Shown piece after piece: positions 1 through 6,156 of a stretch of DNA of 9,327 nucleotides (its first letter is position 1; each line of letters begins with the position of its first letter). The notes under the pieces are model-generated. The model did not search any database. It saw only the letters and a program-made list of their open reading frames with translations, and had not been told where the DNA came from. Source of the DNA: an uncultured Clostridia bacterium (lineage in GTDB: Bacteria > Bacillota > Clostridia > Christensenellales > Aristaeellaceae); contig CAKTUU010000051.1 of assembly GCA_934621505.1 (NCBI GenBank), positions 1 through 9,327 of the forward strand, read 5' to 3'. A program made the translations under genes and the position numbers.

Positions 1-2
1 TT

Positions 3-78
3 TTAGGGGCAGTGCCCCTAAGCCTTGTGCCGCAGCACTTTTTCCGCGAACCAGCGAAGCGATGTTCGCGGGCGCTGG
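3..78. repeat. Cluster of palindromes (three hairpins, possible pseudoknot)
   Basis: No gene is seen in positions 1-199. This part holds three inverted repeats. An 8-bp stem (3-10 with 14-21) has a 3-nt loop. A 4-bp stem GTGC/GCAC (27-30 with 35-38) is followed by five T. An 8-bp stem CCGCGAAC/GTTCGCGG (44-51 with 64-71) has a 12-nt loop, and CAGCG in that loop (52-56) can also pair with CGCTG at 73-77, which would make an H-type pseudoknot. The first stem has no T-tract after it on either strand. The second resembles a weak terminator for a gene left of the window. The density of GC-rich palindromes suggests dispersed intergenic repeats, but copy number elsewhere in the genome cannot be seen here. 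Confidence 0.6.
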
Positions 79-91
79 CGGCTAATCAGGG

Positions 92-190
92 GTTTTTCGA
101 CAGGCTGAGGCGGCTTAGCCGCCCGACCGGTCTATGAGAAGTTGGGAGAAAGTTTTTCCACAATCTAAGGCGGCCCAGCCGCCCAAAGGA
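92..190 (+). repeat. Two diverged copies of a ~39-nt hairpin repeat, 60 bp apart
   Basis: Copy 1 (92-130) and copy 2 (152-190) both begin GTTTTTC, continue through similar sequence and contain the stem GGCGGC/GCCGCC (109-114 with 118-123; 169-174 with 178-183). About three quarters of positions match at an offset of exactly 60 bp. Both stems are identical, while the 3-nt loops differ (TTA versus CCA) and most other changes lie in the flanks, as if the stem were under selection. Copy 2 ends at the ribosome binding site of the next gene, so its hairpin sits only a few bases from the Shine-Dalgarno. No consensus promoter was recognised in 1-199. Confidence 0.65.
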
Positions 191-199
191 GAGATTGTT

Positions 200-1261
200 A
201 TGAATCCGTATCAGTCGTTTTTGGATACCATTTTGCAGCAGGGGCTGGAGGAAGGCTGCTTTCCCTCCGGCTGCGGCGCTATCGGCCGGGGCCGCCAGGT
301 GCTGGCCCAGACCTGCGTGGGCCGCGTGCCCCTGCCGGACGGCCAGCCCGCCGACGTGCATACCCTGTACGATATGGCCTCCATGTCCAAAATTCTGGGC
401 CCCACCATGCTGGCCCTGAAGGCTGTGGAAAACGGCGAAATCCATTTGCAGGATCATCTGTCCGATTATTTTGACAACGTGCCGGAGGACAAAAAGGCCA
501 TCACCGTTTATATGCTGATGACCCACACCGCCGGGTTTGAGCCCGCCTTCTGGCTGAGCCAGTACATCGCCAGCCCGGAGGACGCGGCCCGCTGCATTCT
601 GGACCACCCGCTGGCGGGGGTTCCCGGCGAAAAGCCCATGTATTCCTGCATGGGCTATATCCTGCTGGGCAAGCTGCTGGAAAAGCGCTATGGCGAGCCT
701 CTGAAGGATCTGGCCCGGGAGCGGGTTTTCATGCCTCTGGGCATGACCCATACCGGCTACTGCCCCACTCCGGACGCGGGCGTGTTTGCCGCCACCGAGG
801 ACGACCCGGAAACCGGCCGTCCCATCATTGGCGTGGTTCATGATGAAAACGCCCGCTTTTTGCAGGGCAATTCCGGCAACGCGGGAGTATTCATGCCCCT
901 GTGCGACGGCGTCCGCTTTACCTCCATGCTGTCCCTGATGGGCGACGGCTTTTTAAAGCGGGAAACCATGGAAATGGCCATCCAGAACCAGACGCCCGGT
1001 CAGGACCAGCACCGGGGCCTGGGCTTCCACCTGGCAGGCACGCCGGAGTGCTTCTTTGGCGACCAGATGCCCGCCCAAACCTTCGGTCACACCGGGTTTA
1101 CCGGCACGTCCATGGTGGTGGAGCCCGCCAGCGGCTTCTGGGTCATGCTGCTGAGCAACCGGGTCTGCCCCACCCGCAACAACGTTAAGCTGATGCCCTT
1201 CCGCCGCAGGCTGCACAACGAAGCCTGGCAGCTGTTCTGCCGGGAAAGAAAGGACGGCTGA
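200..1261 (+). CDS. Beta-lactamase-fold serine hydrolase (cytoplasmic, 353 aa)
   Basis: A member of the beta-lactamase/penicillin-binding-protein-like serine hydrolase family, probably an amidase, peptidase or esterase. The SxxK nucleophile motif is Ser61-Met-Ser-Lys64. The second motif is Tyr148-Ser-Cys150, with Cys where Asn is usual. The third, KTG-like motif is His297-Thr-Gly299, followed by the strand and C-terminal helix typical of the fold. The length of 353 aa fits the family. There is no signal peptide or membrane segment, so the enzyme should act in the cytoplasm. The ATG at 200 is chosen because AAAGGAGAG (185-193) precedes it by about 7 nt; the longer frame from 134 would run through the hairpin repeat and has no such site. 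The gene ends 2 nt before the next start, so both are co-transcribed. From context (NamZ downstream) a role on muropeptides similar to B. subtilis AmiE/YbbE is possible, but the substrate is not proven by sequence. Confidence 0.88.
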   Translation: MNPYQSFLDTILQQGLEEGCFPSGCGAIGRGRQVLAQTCVGRVPLPDGQPADVHTLYDMASMSKILGPTMLALKAVENGEIHLQDHLSDYFDNVPEDKKAITVYMLMTHTAGFEPAFWLSQYIASPEDAARCILDHPLAGVPGEKPMYSCMGYILLGKLLEKRYGEPLKDLARERVFMPLGMTHTGYCPTPDAGVFAATEDDPETGRPIIGVVHDENARFLQGNSGNAGVFMPLCDGVRFTSMLSLMGDGFLKRETMEMAIQNQTPGQDQHRGLGFHLAGTPECFFGDQMPAQTFGHTGFTGTSMVVEPASGFWVMLLSNRVCPTRNNVKLMPFRRRLHNEAWQLFCRERKDG

Positions 1262-1263
1262 CC

Positions 1264-2397
1264 TTGATTACCTACCGTACCGCTTTGCCATCCGAGCGGG
1301 AGGCCTGTCTGTCCCTGGCCAACCAGGTGTTCAGCCGGGTTTCCTATCCTCACGACTTTGCCGCCCTGCTGCCCAAGGTATACGGCCCTGATGTAGACAG
1401 CGCCCAGCTGCATTTTCTGGCTGTGGACGATGAACAGGGCATACGCGGACTGGTGGCCACCCTGCCCGGCACGCTGTGGGTAAACGGCGCGCCGTTAAAA
1501 ACCGGCTACATCGGCACCGTATGCGTACACCCGGAGGCCCGGGGCGAGGGCCATATGAAAAAGCTGATGCGGCTGAATATGGACCGTATGCTGCAAAACG
1601 GTACGGACATTGCCATGCTGGGGGGCCAGCGGCAGCGCTATTCCTATTTCGGCTACGAATCCGGCGGCGTCCGCATGACGGCTGTCGTCAGCAAATGGGC
1701 CGTGCGTCACGCCCTTTCCCATTGTGAAACGGGCAATGTGACCTTTCAGGAAATGCAGCCCGGCGCCGATATGGAGCGGCAGGCCGCCGCTTTGCATCAA
1801 AGCCAGGCCATGTACGCCAGCCGGGCGGAATTTGGCTTTGTCACCGCCGCCCGCTCCTACAATCACAAGCCCTATGCCGCCCTGCAGAACGGGCGGCTGC
1901 TGGGCTATGTTATCGCGGGCAAAGACCCGGCCCAGGCGGCGGAAGTGCTGGCGGACACGCCAGAGCATTTGGACAGTATCATCAAGGGCTGGATCGCCCT
2001 GCACCAGCTGACCTATTTTTCCTTTCCCATTCCCGGATGGAATATACCCATGATCGAGCATGTGTGGGACTATGCCGAGTCCATGCAGGCCTCCTCCTGC
2101 ATACAGGTGTGCATTTTGCGCTATGCGCCGGTGGTGCGGGCGCTGCTGGACCTGAAAAGCCGCTATGCGCCGCTGGCGGACGGCGTGCTGGAGTTGGAGG
2201 CGGACGGCCAGGCCTTTACCGTCACGGTAAAGGACAACCGGGTGCAGGCAGCGGACGGGGCGAACCATCCCCAGCGTTTCTCTCATCGTGATATGCAGCG
2301 TCTGCTGACAGATCCTTTCTATTTTTCCAGACAAAGCCTTGCCCCCGGCGGGTGGTTTCCGCTGCCCCTGTTCATGTCCGAGCCTGATGAATTCTAG
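1264..2397 (+). CDS. Eis-like GNAT family N-acetyltransferase (377 aa)
   Basis: An acetyl-CoA-dependent N-acetyltransferase with the three-part build of Eis-type enzymes. An N-terminal GNAT domain (about 1-140) contains the motif A strand and loop TVCVHPEARGEG (about 85-96; Arg93-Gly-Glu-Gly96 binds the CoA pyrophosphate in this family) and a later YFGYE segment (128-132). A second, degenerate GNAT-like domain follows (about 150-285). The C-terminal part (about 290-377) resembles the SCP2-like domain and ends in a FPLPLFMSEPDEF segment. It has no signal peptide. The start is a TTG at 1264 preceded by AAAGGACGG (1249-1257); the 2-nt gap to the hydrolase stop suggests translational coupling. 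Known Eis relatives acetylate aminoglycosides or peptide amines; the acceptor here is unknown, and an amino sugar or muropeptide amine would fit the neighbourhood. No terminator is evident after its stop. Confidence 0.85.
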   Translation: MITYRTALPSEREACLSLANQVFSRVSYPHDFAALLPKVYGPDVDSAQLHFLAVDDEQGIRGLVATLPGTLWVNGAPLKTGYIGTVCVHPEARGEGHMKKLMRLNMDRMLQNGTDIAMLGGQRQRYSYFGYESGGVRMTAVVSKWAVRHALSHCETGNVTFQEMQPGADMERQAAALHQSQAMYASRAEFGFVTAARSYNHKPYAALQNGRLLGYVIAGKDPAQAAEVLADTPEHLDSIIKGWIALHQLTYFSFPIPGWNIPMIEHVWDYAESMQASSCIQVCILRYAPVVRALLDLKSRYAPLADGVLELEADGQAFTVTVKDNRVQAADGANHPQRFSHRDMQRLLTDPFYFSRQSLAPGGWFPLPLFMSEPDEF

Positions 2398-2443
2398 GTT
2401 TTGCTTATAAACGTATGTCTTTTGGTAAAATTCTAATAAGTTG

Positions 2444-2472
2444 TTGACAAATGGCCTCTGAATTGTTATAAT
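2444..2472 (+). promoter_or_regulatory. Consensus sigma-A promoter of the transporter operon
   Basis: A perfect -35 box TTGACA (2444-2449), a 17-nt spacer and a perfect -10 box TATAAT (2467-2472). Transcription should begin near 2479-2480, giving a 5' untranslated region of about 100 nt before the permease start. The surrounding DNA (2398-2480) is clearly more AT-rich than the genes. A promoter this close to consensus would be strongly active unless repressed. Confidence 0.93.
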
Positions 2473-2507
2473 GTCTTACACACTAAACAACGGTGAATCA
2501 GACGCAG

Positions 2508-2540
2508 AATGAACGCTCATTTTCTTTTTGAACGTCCGTT
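2508..2540 (+). promoter_or_regulatory. Palindromic operator candidates in the 5' leader
   Basis: AATGAACGCTCATT (2508-2521) is a 14-bp palindrome with one mismatched pair and a central CG, the layout common in LacI/GalR-family operators. Its position, about 30-40 nt downstream of the expected transcript start, would suit a roadblock repressor. A second, shorter palindrome, AACGTCCGTT (2531-2540), follows, and both share the word GAACG. The first could also form a weak RNA hairpin followed by a T-rich run (2519-2529). No regulator gene lies in the window, so the binding protein is unknown. Confidence 0.45.
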
Positions 2541-2567
2541 TGTTTGATTGTTTCATTTATCAAAGTC

Positions 2568-2573
2568 AGGAGG
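2568..2573 (+). promoter_or_regulatory. Ribosome binding site that fixes a TTG start
   Basis: AGGAGG lies 8 nt before the TTG at 2582. The nearest in-frame ATG (2600) is 26 nt away, too far for this site. A second in-frame TTG at 2576 is only 2 nt away, too close. This argues for the unusual TTG at 2582 as the start of the first permease. Confidence 0.75.
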
Positions 2574-2581
2574 CGTTGCAA

Positions 2582-3577
2582 TTGAAAAAGGCCGTGGCTA
2601 TGGAACAAACATTGCCAAAGACCAAAAAGAAAAGGGGCAAAAGCATACTGGACGATCTTCAGCTGTTCCTTTTATCCCTTCCCACCACCCTTTGGTATCT
2701 ATTGTTCTGCTATATTCCCATGTTTGGTATCCTGATCGCCTTTAAAAACTACAAGGTTGCGGCGGGCAAGGGATTCCTGTGGAGCCTGATCTACAAGAGC
2801 AAGTGGTGCGGCCTGGATAACTTCAAGTTCCTGTTCGCGGGAAACAAAGAAACCACCATCGCCATGTTCCGCAACACGCTGGGATATAACGCCATCTTTA
2901 TCATTCTGGGTATCGTGGTTCCCGTAACGCTGGCCGTCTGCATCTCTCACCTGTATTCCAAGCGTCTGGCCAAGGTTTGCCAGACCGCCATCTTCCTGCC
3001 CCACTTCCTCAGCTGGGTGGTTGTCGGCTACTTTGTGTATGCTTTCCTGGCCACCAAGGAAGGTCTGGTCAACAACCTGCTGATCAACCTGGGGAAGGAT
3101 CCCATTCGCTGGTATCAGAAGGACGCGGCCCCGTATTGGCCCTTTTTCCTGGTTTTCCTCCAGATGTGGAAAACCATGGGCTACAGCATGATCGTGTACA
3201 TGGCCTCCATCAGCGGCATCGACGGTTCCCTGTACGAGGCGGCGGTTATCGACGGCGCGACCAAGCACCAGCAGACCAAGTACATTACCCTGCCGCTGCT
3301 TAAGCCCATTATCATCATCATGTTTATCATGGCCGTCGGCAGAATTTTCAATTCCGACTTTGGCCTGTTCTATAAGACCACCCGCAACTCCACATCGCTG
3401 TACAATGTGTATGTAACGCTGGACGTGTTCGTATACAACTCGCTGTTTAATTCCCCCATTCCCACCTACAGCTTCGCCTCCGCCGCCGGCTTTATGCAGT
3501 CTGTGCTGGGCTGCCTGACTCTGGTTGGGGCCAACGCCATTGTGCGCAGGGTGGACAACGAAAACGCATTTTTCTAA
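2582..3577 (+). CDS. ABC sugar transporter permease, LplB type (331 aa)
   Basis: An inner subunit of a CUT1-family carbohydrate importer. After a basic N-terminus (about 1-22) it has a first transmembrane segment (LFLLSLPTTLWYLLFCYIPM, about 28-47), several further hydrophobic segments, and the cytoplasmic EAA loop Glu219-Ala-Ala with Asp-Gly-Ala a few residues on and Leu-Pro at 237-238, which docks onto the ATPase. The C-terminal region shows the residues typical of LplB-type permeases. The length (~330 aa) is normal. The start is the TTG at 2582, set by AGGAGG 8 nt upstream; the open frame extends to 2528, but that part lies in the leader. It is the first gene after the promoter at 2444 and lies 19 nt before the second permease. 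LplB relatives import oligosaccharides of various kinds; the substrate here is inferred only from the neighbours. Confidence 0.92.
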   Translation: MKKAVAMEQTLPKTKKKRGKSILDDLQLFLLSLPTTLWYLLFCYIPMFGILIAFKNYKVAAGKGFLWSLIYKSKWCGLDNFKFLFAGNKETTIAMFRNTLGYNAIFIILGIVVPVTLAVCISHLYSKRLAKVCQTAIFLPHFLSWVVVGYFVYAFLATKEGLVNNLLINLGKDPIRWYQKDAAPYWPFFLVFLQMWKTMGYSMIVYMASISGIDGSLYEAAVIDGATKHQQTKYITLPLLKPIIIIMFIMAVGRIFNSDFGLFYKTTRNSTSLYNVYVTLDVFVYNSLFNSPIPTYSFASAAGFMQSVLGCLTLVGANAIVRRVDNENAFF

Positions 3578-3596
3578 AGGAAGGAGGAGCTGAAAG

Positions 3597-4565
3597 ATGG
3601 AAAACAACGTTTTGGAAACCAGCATTTACGACGACAAAAAGAAGAAAAAAGACGAGAATATCAGCGATGGCATGAACCGCTTCAACTGCGTCAAGCCCGG
3701 AGCCAACGCAGCCTACTCCGCCCTGTTCATCATTCTGGCGCTGCTGTGCATCCTGCCTGTGGTATTCGTTATCATTATCTCCTTTACGTCGGAAAACGCC
3801 ATCGGCAAGTACGGCTACAGCTTCTTCCCCAAGGAGTGGTCGCTGCGGGCCTATGAATATGTGTGGAGCATGAGAAGCCTGGTGGGCCGCTCCCTGCTGA
3901 ACTCCATCGGCATTACCCTGGTAGGTACGTCCATTGGTCTGGTGCTTACCTCCACCATGGGCTACTGCCTGTCCCGCAGAACCTACAAATTCCGCAAGTT
4001 CTTTACCTACTTTATCTTCATCCCCATGCTGTTCCACGGCGGCCTGCTGGCCAGCTATGTGGTCAACACCCAGATTCTGGGGCTGAAGGATACCTACTGG
4101 GCTCTGATTTTGCCTACCTGCTGTTCCAGCTTTTATGTCATCATCATGCGTACCTTCTTTACCACCACCATTCCGGACGAAATCATCGAATCCGGCAAGA
4201 TTGACGGCGCCAGCCAGCTGCGAATCTTTGTCCAGCTGGTGCTGCCCATCTCTCTGCCGGCCCTGGCCACCATCGGCCTGTTCCTGACCTTCGCCTACTG
4301 GAACGAGTGGTATCTGGCCAGCATTTACCTGTCCAGCAGCCGCAGCGACCTGTTCCCCCTGCAATATGTGCTGGTAAGCATTGAGCAGAAAATTCAGTTC
4401 ATGATGAACAGCGCCAACTTTATGTCGGCCGACTCTCAGGACCTGCCCAGCGAAACCATCCGTATGGCCATTGTGGTTATCGCCGTGCTGCCCATCATGT
4501 TCTCCTATCCCTTCTTCCAGAAGTACTTCATCTCCGGTCTGACCATCGGCGCGGTGAAGGGATAA
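3597..4565 (+). CDS. ABC sugar transporter permease, YtcP/LplC type (322 aa)
   Basis: The second membrane subunit, expected to pair with the preceding permease. It has a charged N-terminus with a lysine run (14-18), a first transmembrane helix (about 41-63), five more hydrophobic segments, and an EAA-type loop in which Glu-Ala-Ala appears as Glu198-Ser-Gly, followed by Asp203-Gly204 and Leu216-Pro217. It ends in the characteristic YPFFQKYFISGLTIGAVKG segment of this permease family. The ribosome binding site AGGAGG (3582-3587) is 9 nt before the ATG. No ATP-binding subunit is encoded nearby, which is usual for CUT1 systems that share an MsmX-like ATPase encoded elsewhere. Confidence 0.93.
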   Translation: MENNVLETSIYDDKKKKKDENISDGMNRFNCVKPGANAAYSALFIILALLCILPVVFVIIISFTSENAIGKYGYSFFPKEWSLRAYEYVWSMRSLVGRSLLNSIGITLVGTSIGLVLTSTMGYCLSRRTYKFRKFFTYFIFIPMLFHGGLLASYVVNTQILGLKDTYWALILPTCCSSFYVIIMRTFFTTTIPDEIIESGKIDGASQLRIFVQLVLPISLPALATIGLFLTFAYWNEWYLASIYLSSSRSDLFPLQYVLVSIEQKIQFMMNSANFMSADSQDLPSETIRMAIVVIAVLPIMFSYPFFQKYFISGLTIGAVKG

Positions 4566-4580
4566 TTCCATTGTGCATAG

Positions 4581-4594
4581 CGGCGACTGTGCCG
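4581..4594 (+). other. Small intercistronic hairpin before the binding-protein gene
   Basis: CGGC (4581-4584) and GCCG (4591-4594) form a 4-bp GC stem with a 6-nt loop in the 63-nt gap between permease and binding-protein genes. There is no T-tract immediately after it, so it is not a convincing terminator. It could mark an RNA processing or stabilisation point that raises binding-protein mRNA over permease mRNA. This is weak, since a 4-bp stem is easily found by chance. Confidence 0.25.
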
Positions 4595-4628
4595 TTAAGT
4601 AAAAATCTCAAAATAGGAGGCAAACCCA

Positions 4629-6083
4629 ATGAAGAAAATCGTTGCTCTCTTCCTGGCTCTGGTGTTGGCCCTGTCCATGGTGTCCTTCGCTGCCGCCGAG
4701 GAACCCGTGAAACTGGTGTGGTGGCTGTTCGCCGTTGGCGACGCTCCCGCGGACTGGCCCGAGGTTGAGGCCAAGCTGAACGAGATCAGCACCCGTGAAA
4801 TCGGCGTTACCTGCGAATTTAAGTACATGACCGAGGACCAGATCAACCTGGCCATGAACTCCGGCGAATACTTTGACATCTGCTTCACCTGCGACTGGTG
4901 GAACGACTTTGCCACCAACGTGTCCAACGACATGTTTGCCGACCTGACCGACCTGGTAAAGGAATACGGCCAGGAAATGTCCGCCCTGATGCCCGAGAAC
5001 ATCTGGATCGGCGGCCAGGTAGGCGACAAGCTGTACGCCATCCCCCACGTAAAGGACTACGGCATTGAAGTTTTCTGGATTCTGGACACCGATTACTTCA
5101 TCAACCAGAAGGGTCTGGAAGAAGACCACTACATCTCCTTTGACGGCATCGAGCCCTATCTGGAAATGTACAAGAAGGATTATCCGGACGATTATCCTCT
5201 GAAGATTTACAAGGTTGGCGTTACCTCCTGGCTGAACGCGCTGGCAGACTGGATCAACCAGGCTTACTACATCGGTCTGGATATCGCCGCTGAAGGCACC
5301 GATGATCAGTTCACCGTCAAGAGCGCTCTGGACATCCCCGCTTTCGGCAATCGTCTGCGCACCATCCACAGCTGGTACGAGAAGGGCTACATCAACCCCG
5401 ACGCCGCTGTTACCGAATCTCTGCCCCGTTCTCAGGCCAGCGTTGTGCAGTCCGGTCAGGGCTGGTTCGGCGCCGAGACCGTATGGTCCAACGCCCGTAA
5501 GCAGGCCAGCTACATCTCCCGTTACGACGGCCCCTTCCTGACCACCTACTCCGTGCGCGGCGCCATGACCGCCATCAGCAGCACCAGCAAACACCCCGTG
5601 GAAGCCATGAAGCTGATCAACCTGATGAACAGCAACGAAGAATACCGCACCGTGGCCCGTTATGGCATCGAAGGCAAGCACTTCACCACCGAGTCTGAGG
5701 GCATCGTGGTTCGCACCCAGGAGGGTATGGATCGCATGAATCCCAACGCTTACGGCCAGGGCACCTACGCTCTGGGCCCCGTGGAAGCCTCTCCCTTCGA
5801 GAGCGTGCCCGCCAATCCCCATCAGTGGACCGAGCTGGTTGAGCGCTATGAGAAGGAGGCTGTGACTTCCCCCGCCATGGGCTTCACCTTTGACATCACC
5901 CCCGTTCAGGACGAGTGCCTGGCCATGGCCAGCATCTGGGAGCAGTACATCTACGAACTGCAGACCGGTACCTCTGATCCCGACGTGGTGTTCCCCGAAC
6001 TGCGCGCCAAGCTGGAAGCCGTCGGTCTGCAGAAGGTTATCGACGAAGCTCAGTCTCAGCTGAACGCTTTCCTGGGCAAGTAA
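4629..6083 (+). CDS. Extracellular solute-binding protein, LplA-like (484 aa)
   Basis: The substrate-capture subunit of the importer. A signal peptide is clear: Met-Lys-Lys, a hydrophobic core (about 4-20) and Ala21-Ala-Ala23 before Glu24, a signal peptidase I type site. There is no lipobox cysteine, which Gram-positive binding proteins usually have. The mature part begins with a beta strand (KLVWWLF, 28-34) and shows features of the large LplA-type family with a DUF3502-like C-terminus: an RTVARYGIEGKHF segment, a GFTFDITPV segment, and a C-terminal helix ending in LNAFLGK. The length of 484 aa fits that family. AGGAGG (4615-4620) is 8 nt before the ATG. The codon choice is strongly biased, as expected for a highly expressed gene. 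A hairpin with a T-rich tail follows its stop, probably trimming readthrough into the enzyme genes. The ligand cannot be read from sequence; a MurNAc-containing saccharide is inferred from NamZ next door. Confidence 0.93.
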   Translation: MKKIVALFLALVLALSMVSFAAAEEPVKLVWWLFAVGDAPADWPEVEAKLNEISTREIGVTCEFKYMTEDQINLAMNSGEYFDICFTCDWWNDFATNVSNDMFADLTDLVKEYGQEMSALMPENIWIGGQVGDKLYAIPHVKDYGIEVFWILDTDYFINQKGLEEDHYISFDGIEPYLEMYKKDYPDDYPLKIYKVGVTSWLNALADWINQAYYIGLDIAAEGTDDQFTVKSALDIPAFGNRLRTIHSWYEKGYINPDAAVTESLPRSQASVVQSGQGWFGAETVWSNARKQASYISRYDGPFLTTYSVRGAMTAISSTSKHPVEAMKLINLMNSNEEYRTVARYGIEGKHFTTESEGIVVRTQEGMDRMNPNAYGQGTYALGPVEASPFESVPANPHQWTELVERYEKEAVTSPAMGFTFDITPVQDECLAMASIWEQYIYELQTGTSDPDVVFPELRAKLEAVGLQKVIDEAQSQLNAFLGK

Positions 6084-6097
6084 TTCTTTTCCCTGCC

Positions 6098-6129
6098 GGG
6101 GCTGCTGCGCATGCGGCAGCCCCTTTCTT
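6098..6129 (+). terminator. Intercistronic (probably partial) terminator after the binding-protein gene
   Basis: GGGGCTGC (6098-6105) pairs with GCAGCCCC (6116-6123), and the stem can extend by a G-T pair and two GC pairs to a 4-nt GCAT loop. TTTCTT follows directly. It lies 14 nt after the stop codon. No promoter is visible in the ~30 nt before the next ribosome binding site, so the three downstream genes must depend on readthrough. This would give abundant binding protein and fewer enzymes. Confidence 0.8.
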
Positions 6130-6156
6130 AAACCCGTTTTCAGGAGGAAATCATCC

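Noticed and set aside
3..21. Rho-independent terminator at the left edge
   Set aside because: The stem is good but no T-tract follows on either strand; I list it as a palindromic repeat instead.
134..199. N-terminal extension of the serine hydrolase
   Set aside because: The extra 22 codons run through the hairpin repeat and the ribosome binding site of the ATG at 200, and do not resemble a signal peptide.
1495..2334. Minus-strand open frames opposite the Eis-like gene, and similar ones at 6208-7068 and 7314-8326
   Set aside because: All lie wholly or almost wholly inside confident + strand genes, have no recognisable domain, and no promoter or ribosome binding site was seen for them.
2528..2581. 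N-terminal extension of the first permease from the TTG at 2528
   Set aside because: It covers the leader and part of the operator region and has no Shine-Dalgarno, while AGGAGG is correctly spaced for the TTG at 2582.
3597..4565. Degenerate EAA loop (Glu-Ser-Gly) as a sign of a defective permease
   Set aside because: The second permease of CUT1 systems often departs from EAA; the downstream Asp-Gly and Leu-Pro positions are intact.
3492..4571. Minus-strand open frame of 359 codons opposite the second permease
   Set aside because: Low-complexity Gly/Gln/His/Asp composition typical of an antisense shadow; the + strand has clear transmembrane segments and an EAA-type loop.
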